Assembly: GCA_947089145.1 (NCBI GenBank)
Contig: CAMUJH010000010.1
Location: forward strand, 1-64,000
From: an uncultured Hungatella sp.
Lineage (GTDB): Bacteria; Bacillota; Clostridia; Lachnospirales; Lachnospiraceae
Direction: 5' to 3'
DNA: 64,000 nucleotides
Part shown: piece after piece, positions 51,507 through 61,740 of the stretch
Position numbering within the stretch: position 1 is the first letter of the stretch
How the letters are laid out: every line of letters starts with the position of its first letter
Made by a program: the position numbers and the translations under genes
Notes under the pieces: generated by a model
What the model was told of the DNA's origin: nothing
Database searches by the model: none
What the model saw: only the letters and a program-made list of their open reading frames with translations

Positions 51507-52870
51507 TTATTCTTTTATAAATTTTTCAATTACGCACTCATGAATCTTTTTCTTCTTGTCATAGCTAATGGCAACTAAAAGGATGTCTCCGTACAGGTAA
51601 GAGAATTTTCGTCATTGTATTTTATTACAGAGGCAGTTTCATTATGGATCGCAGATATTCCTCTTGCCACCCCTTCGCCATTCATATTCCATGTGTCCAG
51701 AAGGATCTTTTCTGATTGGTTCAGGGCCTGCACATGGCCGTCCCAGCCCCCGGTTTTTATGGCCCGTATAAACTCCTGTGCGATCTCTTGATTAGGAATC
51801 GAAACCATACTTTCTTTTTTGTCAAAGGTCAGATATCCAAGGTGAACTAAAAGGGTAAGAACATCATCTTTTAACTTAAACGTTGTCATATCATTCTGAA
51901 ATGTAGACGGATCAATCTTACAGCTGGCACTTCCCAGCATCGCAGTAACCGATTCCTTAAGACCATCGAAATTCCGGTCAATGTATATTTTCAGCGCTTC
52001 ATAAGTCTCAGTTCCCGTCCAATAGCTCTGAAAATCGCCGCTATCCATCAGCTCCGCAATGGCCTGGGGATTATATATGTGGAGGCTCCCCAGCCGATAT
52101 CCGTCATACCATCTCTGCGCCTGCCTGTAATCAATGCCATGCTGTTCACAAAGGCTTTTCGCTTCCTGTTCAGTAAAGCCGAAACACTGTCCAATCCGCC
52201 CCGGATTCAGCATGGAAAACTCTTTGAATATATTGATCGCAGAGTGTTCCCCATATTTTTTAATCGGAAGTATCCCTGTCATATACGCCAGTTCCACATA
52301 ATTGGAACTTTTAAAAAGCCCGCGCAAAAAATCCAGATAATCTTTCTGTATCTCCTTCCGATCTTTGGCAACCCGGAACACACAGTCCCACTCGTCAATT
52401 ACAAAAACAAATCCCTGTCCCGTCTGCACAAAAATATTATCCAGGGTAAATTTAAGCCTGCCGCCAGACTCCAAATCCTTACACTCTGGAAATGTTTCCA
52501 TCAGTTCCCTGACAACAGTCCTTTCAATCTCAGAAATAAACGTATCCAAATCCCGCTGGGATTCAAGAAATTTCTGAATGTCCAGTCGGATCACATTATG
52601 TTGGTTTAAATGTTTTTTAAATAGCTTACCCTCTTCCGCTTTTCGGCCAGTGAATAGTTCAAGAGAGTCGCATCCCCTGCTGTAGTAAGCAACAAGCATA
52701 TCTGCCGCCATAGATTTTCCAAAACGGCGGGGGCGGCTGACACATACAAAACAATTAGCCTTATCTATTCTGCTGTTGGTGTATTCTATTAGATCGGTTT
52801 TGTCAATATAGATATCGCCGTTTAAAGCTTTCCGAAACGCCGTGTTCCCTGGATTTACATAAATTCCCAT
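51507..52870 (-). pseudogene. AAA-ATPase/PD-(D/E)XK nuclease-type gene with deletion in the nuclease domain
   Basis: The main frame (stop at 51575) encodes the AAA-ATPase-like domain: RKALNGDIYIDKTDLIEYTN, SRPRRFGKSMAADML (P-loop variant), FVFVIDEWDCVF, YDGYRLGSLHIYNPQ. It then reaches YNDENSLTC, the entry of the PD-(D/E)XK_9 nuclease domain. In another frame, from 51593 to the stop at 51507, the exact end of such proteins is still readable: YGDILLVAISYD, KKKKIHECVIEKF. The roughly 80-100 residue nuclease core between them is gone and the frame is broken. Full-length relatives are common multi-copy genes in gut Firmicutes. The start is the ATG at 52870. Confidence 0.82.
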
Positions 52871-52897
52871 ATTCAGTCCCACTTCCTTTTGAAATTT

Positions 52898-52926
52898 ATT
52901 TTAACATCACCAAAGGAAAATGACAA
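52898..52926 (-). promoter_or_regulatory. Promoter of the AAA-ATPase/nuclease relic
   Basis: Minus-strand TTGTCA (52921-52926) and TAAAAT (52898-52903, with TGT before it), 17-bp spacer. Confidence 0.65.
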
Positions 52927-52988
52927 TGCCTGGTTAACTTATAAAAGCCTTTCCTGACGGCGTTTCGTTACAGTTCACGGCGGATTTC

Positions 52989-53017
52989 TTGATTTCTCCC
53001 TTTATTTGAGATATAAT
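52989..53017 (+). promoter_or_regulatory. Promoter of the TylF-type methyltransferase gene
   Basis: TTGATT (52989-52994) and TATAAT (53012-53017) with a 17-bp spacer, about 38 nt before the ATG. Confidence 0.7.
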
Positions 53018-53054
53018 CGCCCTAAATAATGCAAAAACCGGAAAAGGAGCTGCC

Positions 53055-53909
53055 ATGAAAACCATTATCATTCTGGGCGCAGGCCAGTTCGGCCATGCCT
53101 GCGCCAGCCTTATTAACACTTCCTTCACAAGGCTTCTTGCCTTTGGAGACAATAATGTTTCTTTACATGGCTCCGCCCTGGGGGATGTACCTGTCATGTC
53201 CGTCAAGGACGCCGTAGCCCTGCAGCCGGACTTCGCCCTCATAGGCGTTACTGACCAAGACAGGACAAACCAGCTTAGAGAGCAGGCAAGGGAAAACGGA
53301 TTTCAGGGGGAGTTTCTGCTTTTGGGAGAATTGTACCGCTGGTTTGACATTCGAAGCGCCACCCTCCACCGCATGGCTGACCGCCTGAACTATCTGGGCG
53401 TCCCTGGAGACGCTGCCGAACTGGGCGTGTACAAAGGCGATCTGGCCTGGCAGATCAACGGCCTGTTTCCTGACCGGACTCTTCATCTTTTCGACACCTT
53501 CCAGGGGTTTGACGCCCGTGACATAGAGGAAGAATCGCAACATGGTTTCTCCCGGGCCCGCAAGGGAGAATTTTCCGACACCAGCATTTCCTTTGTCCGC
53601 AGCCGTCTTCCTTATCCGGATCAGGCTGTGTTCCACAAAGGCTTCTTCCCGGAAACCGCCGCCGGACTAAAGCGCTGCCAATACGCCTTTGTCAGCCTGG
53701 ACGCTGACCTCTATTCTCCCATCCTGGCCGGCCTGGAGTATTTCTATCCCCGCTTAAGCCCGGGAGGCATGATCCTGCTTCATGATTATAACAACCGCCG
53801 GTTTCAGGGAGCTGCCCAGGCAGTGGCTGACTATGAAAAGGCTCATGGAAGGCTTCCCCTGGTGCCTCTCTGCGACCTTCACGGGACTTCGGTAATTCTC
53901 TCAGTCTGA
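53055..53909 (+). CDS. TylF/MycF-type methyltransferase with N-terminal Rossmann-like domain
   Basis: 284 residues. 1-95: a small nucleotide-binding-like domain (TIIILGAGQFGHACASL, LQPDFALIGVTDQDR), related to domains fused to sugar-modifying enzymes. About 110-284: SAM-dependent O-methyltransferase of the TylF family (GDAAELGVYKGDLAWQINGL, LHLFDTFQGFDARDIEEE, FVSLDADLYSPILAGLEYFY, GMILLHDYNN), with acidic metal ligands in SLDADLY and LHDYNN. Such enzymes methylate sugars on glycans or natural products; the acceptor is unknown here. AAAGGAGCTGCC precedes the ATG. Confidence 0.87.
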   Translation: MKTIIILGAGQFGHACASLINTSFTRLLAFGDNNVSLHGSALGDVPVMSVKDAVALQPDFALIGVTDQDRTNQLREQARENGFQGEFLLLGELYRWFDIRSATLHRMADRLNYLGVPGDAAELGVYKGDLAWQINGLFPDRTLHLFDTFQGFDARDIEEESQHGFSRARKGEFSDTSISFVRSRLPYPDQAVFHKGFFPETAAGLKRCQYAFVSLDADLYSPILAGLEYFYPRLSPGGMILLHDYNNRRFQGAAQAVADYEKAHGRLPLVPLCDLHGTSVILSV

Positions 53910-54089
53910 TGCTTGTGAAACACATCCGTCCTGCTCATATGCCGCCTCCACAATATGCTCATTGGAGTGGGCCTCCTCCCAGCCGTCCCCTGCCTTCATG
54001 GCCTGGATGGCTATCTCCCCAAGCCAAAATGCGGCCAGGACGTACAGATTTCCTTCGTTTATCCGCACGTCACTGGCCGCACTACCCAC
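53901..54089 (-). other. Possible remnant ORF
   Basis: A 62-residue minus-strand frame with coherent composition (GNLYVLAAFWLGEIAIQAMKAG, GWEEAHSNEHIVEAAYEQDG) and no good ribosome site. I do not recognise it. It might be the end of a decayed gene. The rest of 53910-54312 shows no gene; a short CCGGGAAAG/CTTTCCGG-like pair near 54092 is the only visible structure. Confidence 0.25.
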
Positions 54090-54312
54090 TGCCGGAAAGT
54101 CCCGGCAGACCTTGTATTCTATTTGACAATATCATATCAAATAATCTCTTCCATTAAAAGTGTTCCACGCTTCATTGGTTGTCTGCGCTGCATCTGTTAT
54201 CTGGCTTCATATGTAATCCCCGCTACTTGTAATCATGACTATTCTGTATGATAATATCCTTAACTTTTAGCCTTTCATGCCATCTATATTTAAGAAGGTG
54301 TATCTCTAATCT

Positions 54313-54715
54313 ATGAAAACCGTGATCATCCTGGAAGCAGATCACCTGGCTATTCCCGTATCCGAGCTTTTAAATCCAAAGGAAATGAAGCTTATTGGCA
54401 TCGGCAACTCTTGCCCCGATACGTGGAACGTGTTTGAAAATCCGGAAACCGGAGAGTTAAAAGACGCCATCCAGGGGCTTCCCGTCATGCCTGTCGATCT
54501 GGCGGCATCCCTCCAGCCGGACATTATGGTCATCGCCGCCGCTGACCCGGATGGCCATGCTCTTCAATACATGGCCATCCGGACCGGAAGCTTTATCTTT
54601 TTGACACCTTGGAGGGCTTTGATGCCCGGGATGTGGCAAAAGAGCAGGCCCTTGGCTGTTCCAAGGCGTCTGTCGGCCAGTTTGGAGATGTACTCTCCCA
54701 TGAAAATCCGTTATC
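54313..54715 (+). pseudogene. Broken paralogue of the TylF-type methyltransferase
   Basis: The first 95 codons (MKTVIILEADHLAIPVSELL ... LQPDIMVIAAADPDGHALQY) match the N-terminal domain of the intact gene upstream. After about 54580 the homology continues in a different frame: LYLFDTLEGFDARDVAKEQA, then LGCSKASVGQFGDVLSHE, corresponding to HLFDTFQGFDARDIEEE of the intact copy. So about 50 residues between the two parts are deleted, with a frameshift, and the 3' half is lost where the convergent MATE gene ends at 54711. The long apparent continuation in the original frame is antisense to MATE. Confidence 0.82.
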
Positions 54716-56099
54716 CGATGACATTGAATTTTTTCCAGGTCCCTCTGGCAAACCGAATCCAGAAGATCACCGCCCTGACCGCCCAGTCCAGGCACATGGC
54801 AAAGGCTACGCCGATAACGCCCATGTTCATCCAAATGGCAAAGACCACGGAGAACAGCACCCGCCCGGCTATGGTTGACAGCAGGCTCACATACATGGTG
54901 AACTTTACGTCTCCCGCTGCCCTGAGGCCGTTGGACAGGGCTCCTGACAAGGGAAAGCATACGGCGTTAAACAGATTGTGAATCCCGATGAGTGTCACTA
55001 CCAGCCCAGCCGCTTCCGCCGACAGGGCATATCCTTTCAGCACCAGAGGCGATATTGCCATGATCAGCCCGTTCCACAAAACAGAAGTGACAAATGTCAG
55101 TCTCAGCAGCTTTCTCATGTAATACTCCGCCGCCTCTTTATCCCCGGCCCCCATGCACTGCCCCACCACGGTCACAAAGGCCAGCCCCATGGCCGTCCCC
55201 ATGAGGGCCGCCATAGACCAGAAGCTCTGGGCCACGCCGTTGGCCGCGATCTGCACGGTGCCGAACAGCGCCGTAATACTGCTTAAGGCTACTTTGGCAA
55301 GCTGGAACAGGCCGTTTTCCACGCCGTTGGGGACGGCGATCCCAAGGATTCTGCGCACCATGGGTCTGTCCCAGCGGAAAATATGTTTTCTTTCCAGCCA
55401 GATCACGTTCTTCTTATTGAAGCACAGCCATGTGATGACCACGGCAGAAAAGACCCTGGCTATGAGAGACGGGTAAGCCACTCCCGCAACCCCCGCCTGA
55501 AGGACAAACACGCCGATGGCGTTTCCCACTACGTTGATCCCATTGGAAGCCACGGAAAGGTACATGGTCACATTGGTCTTCCCCATGCTGCGGTGCATGG
55601 CGGCTCCTGCGTTGTATACCGCCAGGGCCGGATAGGAATAGGCGGATATCCGCAGATATGTGACGCAGGCTTCCATGACGTCAGGCTCCACCTCCCCGAA
55701 CAAAAGCCTTAGAAGCTGCCGGTTTAAGATCAGCACAAAGGCTGTGATAAGCAGGGAAAACACGGCTGACGCCATCATCAGCTGGCCTGAGGACAGGTTT
55801 CCGTTTTCTCTGTCCCTGCTTCCGATATACTGGCTTACCACAATGGCCCCGCCGGCTGCCAGGGCGGAAAACAGGAAAATAAATATGGTATTGAACATAT
55901 TCACCAGGGACACGCCGGAGACTGCAGCCTCGCCTGCGTAACTGACCATGAAGGTATCCGCCACCCCCACCAGCACCGTCAAAAGCTGTTCCATAAAAAG
56001 AGGCACGATCAATTCCTTCAGATCCAGGTTGGAAAACAGTTTCCGTTCTTTTGGTATCCCCTGTCTTGGCTCAATCAGCTTCCCTATCATTTCTTTCAT
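54711..56099 (-). CDS. MATE-family efflux transporter
   Basis: 462 residues, twelve predicted membrane segments in two similar halves (LIVPLFMEQLLTVLVGVADT ... RMLGIAVPNGVENGLF-like second half start). Multidrug and toxic compound extrusion pumps use Na+ or H+ gradients; substrate unknown. The ATG at 56099 has GAGAGGGG 7 nt upstream; an ATG two codons earlier is too close. It converges on the methyltransferase relic. Confidence 0.92.
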   Translation of the reverse strand: MKEMIGKLIEPRQGIPKERKLFSNLDLKELIVPLFMEQLLTVLVGVADTFMVSYAGEAAVSGVSLVNMFNTIFIFLFSALAAGGAIVVSQYIGSRDRENGNLSSGQLMMASAVFSLLITAFVLILNRQLLRLLFGEVEPDVMEACVTYLRISAYSYPALAVYNAGAAMHRSMGKTNVTMYLSVASNGINVVGNAIGVFVLQAGVAGVAYPSLIARVFSAVVITWLCFNKKNVIWLERKHIFRWDRPMVRRILGIAVPNGVENGLFQLAKVALSSITALFGTVQIAANGVAQSFWSMAALMGTAMGLAFVTVVGQCMGAGDKEAAEYYMRKLLRLTFVTSVLWNGLIMAISPLVLKGYALSAEAAGLVVTLIGIHNLFNAVCFPLSGALSNGLRAAGDVKFTMYVSLLSTIAGRVLFSVVFAIWMNMGVIGVAFAMCLDWAVRAVIFWIRFARGTWKKFNVIG

Positions 56100-56141
56100 C
56101 TTCATTCCCCTCTCAATTCCTGATAGTTATTGTCTGCCTGT

Positions 56142-56170
56142 ATTATAATTCAGACGCCTTCACATGTCCA
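56142..56170 (-). promoter_or_regulatory. Promoter of the MATE transporter gene
   Basis: Minus-strand TGGACA (56165-56170) and TATAAT (56142-56147), 17-bp spacer, about 45 nt before the start. Confidence 0.7.
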
Positions 56171-56375
56171 ATACCTGATTTATATCGCTGATCCATGCTT
56201 AAAAAGCATAGTTATCCACAGGGCAAGGAAGGTTTTAATGTGCTGTATCTCAATAACTGGCGGGACTATTGTAAACGAACTGCGGGACAAATGCATAAGT
56301 CCTGATGACAAATGTATCATACGATGCACTATTTACAAAAAAGGAATCTAAAGACTGTCAATTGATATGCAAATG

Positions 56376-56384
56376 TGCTATAAT
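56376..56384 (+). promoter_or_regulatory. Extended -10 promoter of the chemoreceptor gene
   Basis: TGCTATAAT at 56376-56384 with a weak -35 (TGTCAA at 17 bp, 56356-56361). The 200 bp before it hold only A/T-rich sequence and no gene. Confidence 0.6.
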
Positions 56385-56465
56385 AAGAACAGTATTATAT
56401 ATAAAAATAGAAGCAGCGGTAAATGCATGCCCTGCTTCTTCCAAACCGGGGAGGGAGAAAAAGTT

Positions 56466-58604
56466 ATGTTTAAAAAAATGAAACTGGCTCCGAAATTAGC
56501 GCTGACCATCGGCACCGTCCTGACGCTGATTTTCGCAGTCCTTATTGCCAGCACGGTTTTTATGTCCAGAAAAGCCATCTCGTCATCTACCTATGAGCAG
56601 CTGGAGGCCATCTCCAAAGCCAACGCCCTCCAGATCCAGACCATATTTGACGAGGCCGAGACGGTTGCCCTGAATATGGAGTCCTATTTGGAGCAGGCTT
56701 ACAAGATAGCAGCCGACAAGCCCTCATGGCTTGAGGTTCCTACGGAGCCGGCAGCCATGGAGCTGTGCGAAAGCTCCATTTATGACAAGGTGCTGACTCC
56801 TACCAACTATGACATTGAGGTTTACCTGCGGGAAACCGCCCGCAGCAGCGCTACCAACAACGAAGATCTGGCCGGCGTAGGCGTCATGTTCGAGCCCAAT
56901 CAGTTTCAGCCGGATATCCGCGACTATGCGTTTTATGTAAGCGAAGAGAACGCTTCGGGGGACGTTCTACCCTTTGGGCCTTACGAAACATACTCCAGCG
57001 AGGTTTACTATCAAATGGCGGCGTCAGCCAAAAAGGCTGTTGTCACTGACCCTTATGAGTATAACGGCATCACCATGGTATCCTATGCCAGCCCGGTTCT
57101 CTATAATAATGAGCTGAAGGCCGTTGTCATGGGAGATATCAAGGTGGACAATTTTGACAAGGTAAACACTACCAGCCAGACATTTCCAAGCATGTACTGC
57201 ACCATCTACAACCAGTCAGGAATCATTATCTATGACAGCGAGTCCAAAGACGATATCGGCAGGAAATTGTCTGATTTCACGCCTGACCAGTCTCAGCTGG
57301 CAGCCATTCAGAACAATATGGCACTGGGAAATGCCTTCCACCTGGAAACGACCCGGGAGGACGGGAGGAAGGTCACCCGGTATTTTACCCCCATCAAGGC
57401 CGCTGACCAGATCTGGTGGTCCCTGACAGCCATCAGCAACAAGGACATTGACGCCATTATTCAGGGCACGGTCTTCTGGATGCTTCTCCTTTCGGCTCTG
57501 GCCCTGGCGGTTATCATCGTAACCATCGTGCTGGTTCTGCGGAAGGTTCTCAGCCCTGTCCAGGACGTGGTAGCGGCGGCCCAGAGCATTGCCCAGGGCA
57601 ATCTTGACGTAACATTTCAGGTTGACAGCCAGGACGAAATCGGTATCCTGTCTGCAACTTTTGCTGACATGACCGCAAATCTGAACCATATCGTAACCGA
57701 TCTCAAGTATGTGCTGGAAGAGATGGCGGAAGGTGATTTCACCGTAAGGTCAAAAGCTGAGGACAGCTATGTCGGCGCATTTGAAAGCGTGCTCCTTTCT
57801 CTCCGCAAAATGACGTCGCGGTTAAGCTCCGCTTTAAACCAGATCGAGCTTTCCGCGGATCAGGTGTCCTCCGGAAGCGATCAGATGGCCTCCGGCGCCC
57901 AGGCCCTGTCCCAGGGGGCTGTTGAGCAGGCTTCCTCCGTGGAAGAGCTTGCCTCCAACATTGAGGGGATTTTAGGCCAGGTGCAGGACACTGCCCGCAA
58001 TGCCCAAAAGGCCCGCAGCTACTCCGCCGAGTCAGGTGAAGAAACTGCCACCTGCAATCAGCAGATGCAGGAAATGATGGAATCCATGGACGAAATCGGC
58101 AAAAAGTCGGCTGAAATCGGCAAAATCATCAAAACCATCGAGGATATCGCATTTCAGACCAATATTCTGGCGCTGAACGCTGCCGTGGAGGCGGCCAGGG
58201 CCGGGACGGCGGGAAAAGGTTTCGCAGTAGTTGCCGACGAGGTCCGCAACCTTGCCAGCAAGTCAGCGGATGCGTCCAACAACACCTCCGAACTCATCGA
58301 AGGGGCTGTCAGGGCTGTTGAAAAGGGAAGAACCATTGCAAATGAAACTGCCCAATCCCTTATGAAAGTGGTGAAAACCTCGGAAACGGTTTCCGGCATT
58401 GTGGACAAGATCGCGGAGGCCGCCGCAGAGCAGTCCGCTTCTCTTGCCCAGGTTACGGAAGGCATGAACCAGATCTCCTCCGTGGTGCAAACCAACTCCG
58501 CCACGGCGGAAGAAAGCGCTGCCACCAGCCAGGAGCTTTCCAGCCAGGCCCAGACGCTGCGCGGACTGGTGGGACAGTTCACCCTGCATCAAGGTAATTC
58601 CTGA
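56466..58604 (+). CDS. Methyl-accepting chemotaxis protein
   Basis: 712 residues. Membrane segments at about 12-33 and 334-358 enclose a dCache-type periplasmic sensor (about 35-330). A HAMP domain (about 360-412, [21 protein letters not shown]) and a long cytoplasmic signalling coiled coil follow, with the CheA/CheW-binding tip [20 protein letters not shown] and [20 protein letters not shown] at about 550-590. The ligand is unknown. No flagellar or che genes are in the window. The ATG at 56466 follows GGGGAGGGAGAAAAAGTT; an in-frame start 33 codons earlier overlaps the promoter region and is rejected. Confidence 0.95.
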   Translation: MFKKMKLAPKLALTIGTVLTLIFAVLIASTVFMSRKAISSSTYEQLEAISKANALQIQTIFDEAETVALNMESYLEQAYKIAADKPSWLEVPTEPAAMELCESSIYDKVLTPTNYDIEVYLRETARSSATNNEDLAGVGVMFEPNQFQPDIRDYAFYVSEENASGDVLPFGPYETYSSEVYYQMAASAKKAVVTDPYEYNGITMVSYASPVLYNNELKAVVMGDIKVDNFDKVNTTSQTFPSMYCTIYNQSGIIIYDSESKDDIGRKLSDFTPDQSQLAAIQNNMALGNAFHLETTREDGRKVTRYFTPIKAADQIWWSLTAISNKDIDAIIQGTVFWMLLLSALALAVIIVTIVLVLRKVLSPVQDVVAAAQSIAQGNLDVTFQVDSQDEIGILSATFADMTANLNHIVTDLKYVLEEMAEGDFTVRSKAEDSYVGAFESVLLSLRKMTSRLSSALNQIELSADQVSSGSDQMASGAQALSQGAVEQASSVEELASNIEGILGQVQDTARNAQKARSYSAESGEETATCNQQMQEMMESMDEIGKKSAEIGKIIKTIEDIAFQTNILALNAAVEAARAGTAGKGFAVVADEVRNLASKSADASNNTSELIEGAVRAVEKGRTIANETAQSLMKVVKTSETVSGIVDKIAEAAAEQSASLAQVTEGMNQISSVVQTNSATAEESAATSQELSSQAQTLRGLVGQFTLHQGNS

Positions 58605-58620
58605 CGACAAAACATGGCCG

Positions 58621-58661
58621 AAAAAACCCCTTCTCTCATATCAGGCATATGGGAGAAGGGG
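58621..58661 (-). terminator. Terminator of prfC (convergent with the chemoreceptor gene)
   Basis: CCCCTTCTCTCATA pairs with TATGGGAGAAGGGG around a short loop (58627-58661). On the minus strand it is followed by TTTTTT, so it terminates prfC, and it probably slows plus-strand readthrough as well. Confidence 0.85.
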
Positions 58662-58673
58662 GTCTTGGCAGCG

Positions 58674-60266
58674 CTAATTGCGCCCGAATTCCGCCATCAC
58701 CAGTTTCGGGTTTCTATCCTGCACCATCCCGATGCTCCAGCTGTTGACAAATAATAGCAGAGGGTTATCCTTCAGATCCTTGATCCTCTTCATGTCCGAG
58801 GTTCCCTGAATCTTTGCCACATCCACCTGGTCTTTATTTTCCACCCACCGGATATACTCATATGGCAGCTTTTCCAGCTTCACTTCCACGTTATATTCAT
58901 TCTCCAGCCTGTAGGTCAGCACCTCAAACTGCAGCTCTCCTACCACGCCCACGATAATCTCTTCCATGCCCGTGTTAAACTCCTGGAAAATCTGTATGGC
59001 GCCTTCCTGGGCAATCTGGTTCACGCCCTTAATAAACTGCTTCCTTTTCATGGTGTCCACCTGCCGCACCCTGGCAAAATGCTCCGGGGCAAAGGTGGGA
59101 ATGCCCTCATACTGGAATTTCTCATTGGAGCTGCACAAAGTGTCCCCAATGGAAAAGATTCCCGGATCAAACACGCCGATAATATCACCGGCGTAAGCCT
59201 CCTCCACAATCTTTCTGTCCTGGGCCATCAGCTGCTGAGGCTGGGACAGGCGCAGCTTCTTTCCGCCCTGAACATGGTTCACCTCCATGCCCGCCTCAAA
59301 TTTCCCTGATACGATTCTCATAAAAGCGATCCTGTCTCTGTGGGCCTTGTTCATATTGGCCTGGATCTTAAACACGAAAGCGGAAAACTTCTCCTTAAAC
59401 GGGTCCACTTCCCCGGTAATGGTCTTTCTCGGAAGGGGGGACGTGGTCATCTGTAAAAAATGCTGCAGAAATGTCTCCACGCCGAAATTCGTCAGGGCCG
59501 ATCCGAAAAACACCGGTGACAAGTCCCCTCTCTGCACCCGCTCTAAGTCAAACTCGTCTGCAGCCCCGTCTAAAAGCTCGATTTCCTCCAGAAGCTGCTC
59601 ATGGTAATCCCGTCCGATAACGGCCTCCACATCCGTCCCCTCCGCCTCAAACGTCCGGGACGCCACTTCCTTCTGCCCTCCCATAGCCGCTGTAAAGGTG
59701 GTAATCTGCTTTTTATCTCTGTCATAAACACCCTTAAAATTCTTCCCGCAGCCAATGGGCCAGTTTATGGGGCATGTACGGATTCCCAAAACATTCTCAA
59801 TATCGTCCATCAGCTCAAACGGATCTCTGGCTTCCCGATCCATCTTGTTAATAAACGTAAAAATGGGAATCCCTCTCATGACGCAGACCTTAAACAGCTT
59901 AATGGTCTGCGCCTCCACGCCCTTGGAGCCGTCAATGACCATAACCGCGCTGTCTGCCGCCATAAGCGTCCTGTAAGTATCCTCCGAGAAATCCTGATGG
60001 CCCGGCGTGTCCAGAATGTTAATACAGTAATTGTCATACTCAAACTGCATCACTGACGAGGTCACAGAAATTCCTCTCTCCTTCTCAATCTCCATCCAGT
60101 CCGACACTGCGTGCTTCGTGGCTTTTCTCCCTTTTACCGTTCCCGCCAGGTTAATGGCTCCGCCGTAGAGAAGAAACTTCTCTGTCAGCGTGGTTTTTCC
60201 CGCATCCGGGTGGGATATGATGGCAAAAGTTCTCCGTTTTTTTATTTCCTCTGCTATTGTTGACAA
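58674..60266 (-). CDS. prfC: Peptide chain release factor 3
   Basis: 530 residues. GTPase that removes RF1/RF2 from the ribosome after peptide release. G1 motif ISHPDAGKTTLTEKFL (about 17-32), switch region KGRKATKHAVSDWMEIEKERGISV (quoted in parts), G3 DTPGHQDFSEDTYR and G4 FINKMDREARDP; C-terminal RF3 domain to PKLVMAEFGRN. The start is a TTG at 60266 with GGAGGAATTGGC upstream. Confidence 0.96.
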   Translation of the reverse strand: MSTIAEEIKKRRTFAIISHPDAGKTTLTEKFLLYGGAINLAGTVKGRKATKHAVSDWMEIEKERGISVTSSVMQFEYDNYCINILDTPGHQDFSEDTYRTLMAADSAVMVIDGSKGVEAQTIKLFKVCVMRGIPIFTFINKMDREARDPFELMDDIENVLGIRTCPINWPIGCGKNFKGVYDRDKKQITTFTAAMGGQKEVASRTFEAEGTDVEAVIGRDYHEQLLEEIELLDGAADEFDLERVQRGDLSPVFFGSALTNFGVETFLQHFLQMTTSPLPRKTITGEVDPFKEKFSAFVFKIQANMNKAHRDRIAFMRIVSGKFEAGMEVNHVQGGKKLRLSQPQQLMAQDRKIVEEAYAGDIIGVFDPGIFSIGDTLCSSNEKFQYEGIPTFAPEHFARVRQVDTMKRKQFIKGVNQIAQEGAIQIFQEFNTGMEEIIVGVVGELQFEVLTYRLENEYNVEVKLEKLPYEYIRWVENKDQVDVAKIQGTSDMKRIKDLKDNPLLLFVNSWSIGMVQDRNPKLVMAEFGRN

Positions 60267-60399
60267 GCCAATTCCTCCGATTCGTTAAAATGCTTAATCA
60301 TTGTAGTATTAATCTGCCTCTGCGTCAAGGTTTTCCCGCCGTTTTTCTTTTCGTCTTCCCTTTGCCCACAGCCGTTTAGTTCCTGGCCGCCGCTCTTTC

Positions 60400-61611
60400 T
60401 TACGAACGCTGTCTTAAGTCAACCTGAGGATAAAATATCTTTGTCAAAATCCTGTCCGCTGTCTCTTCTTTGCTTAATTTCCCCAGTTCAATCTCTTCGT
60501 CCTTTGTAATCAGCGTCACCACGTTTGTGTCGGTGCCAAACCCGGCTCCCTCTGTTTTCAGGCTGTTGGCCGCCACCATGTCCAGATTCTTTTTCACTAG
60601 CTTGGCTCTGGAATTTTCCACCAGGTTCTCTGTCTCCATGGAGAACCCGCAAAGAAACTGCCCCTCCCGCTTGTGCTGCCCCAGATATGCCAGAATATCA
60701 TCCGTCCTCTCCAGCGGCAGGCTCCATTCCCCCCTGCCTTTCTTTATTTTCTCCTGGGATATGAAAGCCGGACGGTAATCCGCCACGGCGGCGGCCTTAA
60801 TCACCGCATCCTGCTGCCAGCTTACGGAAGTCACTGCCTGAAACATATCCCTTGCGCTTTCCGCTTCTATGACCTTAACAAACCTCGGCCTTTCAATCTT
60901 TGCAGGCCCTGTCACCAAAGTCACCTCCGCTCCCCGGCACGAGGCCACCTTGGCGATGGCATACCCCATTTTCCCCGTAGAGTGGTTGGTCAGATACCTT
61001 ACCGGGTCAATGGCTTCCCTGGTAGGCCCTGCAGTTACCAGTACTTTTTTCCCTGTCAGATCCTTGGCATACCCGATCTCATGGATAATATAATCCAGAA
61101 GCACTGACGGCTCCGGCATCTTTCCCGCCCCCCTGTCCCCGCAGGCAAGATATCCCACCGCCGGGTCAATCACATGCATCCCGTAAGAAGCGCACGCCTT
61201 CAGGTTATCCTGGGTAACGGGATTTTCGTACATCTGGGTATTCATGGCCGGGGAAATGTATTTGGGACATTTGCAGGCCAAAAACGTAGTGGTCAGCATG
61301 TCATCCGCCAGCCCGTGGGCTACCTTCGCAATCACGTTGGCCGTGGCCGGGGCCAGCATAAAGACATCCGCCTTTTTCGCAAGGGCCACATGTTCCACGC
61401 TGAACTCAAAATTCCGGTCAAAGGTATCCACCAGGCACTTGTTTCCCGTCAGGCTCTCAAATGTAACCGGAGTAATAAACTCCGTGGCATTTCTGGTCAT
61501 AATCACCTGCACGTCCGCATGAAGCTTTTTAAGGCCGCTGGCCAGATACGCAATTTTATAAGCAGCAATGCTGCCGCTGATTCCAAGAACCACTGTCTTC
61601 CCACTTAACAT
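60400..61611 (-). CDS. coaBC: Bifunctional phosphopantothenoylcysteine decarboxylase/phosphopantothenate-cysteine ligase
   Basis: 403 residues. N-terminal flavin decarboxylase CoaC (VVLGISGSIAAYKIAYLAS, SPAMNTQMYENP, LACGDRGAGKMPE) and C-terminal ligase CoaB (KKVLVTAGPTREAIDPVRYL, NHSTGKMGYAIAKVA, AAVADYRPAF). Both steps of CoA synthesis are covered. The ATG at 61611 follows GGGAGGACGGTAT; a start 14 codons earlier is rejected. It is divergent from coaX, which feeds the same pathway. Confidence 0.96.
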   Translation of the reverse strand: MLSGKTVVLGISGSIAAYKIAYLASGLKKLHADVQVIMTRNATEFITPVTFESLTGNKCLVDTFDRNFEFSVEHVALAKKADVFMLAPATANVIAKVAHGLADDMLTTTFLACKCPKYISPAMNTQMYENPVTQDNLKACASYGMHVIDPAVGYLACGDRGAGKMPEPSVLLDYIIHEIGYAKDLTGKKVLVTAGPTREAIDPVRYLTNHSTGKMGYAIAKVASCRGAEVTLVTGPAKIERPRFVKVIEAESARDMFQAVTSVSWQQDAVIKAAAVADYRPAFISQEKIKKGRGEWSLPLERTDDILAYLGQHKREGQFLCGFSMETENLVENSRAKLVKKNLDMVAANSLKTEGAGFGTDTNVVTLITKDEEIELGKLSKEETADRILTKIFYPQVDLRQRS

Positions 61612-61655
61612 ATACCGTCCTCCCACTGTCATAATCTTTTTGCCGTTTCCCATTC

Positions 61656-61671
61656 TTGATATTTATATCAA
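61656..61671. promoter_or_regulatory. 16-bp palindrome in the coaBC-coaX divergent region
   Basis: TTGATATTTATATCAA, midway between the divergent CoA genes. It could be a shared operator or overlapping -35 regions; I cannot pair it with convincing -10 boxes. Confidence 0.4.
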
Positions 61672-61740
61672 AATATGCTACTCTTTTCCTGCAGTAACGT
61701 AAGTATACCATACAACCTTTTTCATGGAAAGGAGTCTCTT

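Noticed and set aside
54720..54981. C-terminal part of the 222-residue frame beginning at 54313
   Set aside because: After the frameshift it only reads the antisense strand of the MATE gene; homology moves to another frame.
56212..56220. Perfect DnaA box TTATCCACA
   Set aside because: A single box with no neighbouring boxes, AT-rich unwinding element or dnaA/dnaN genes; chance occurrence is likely.
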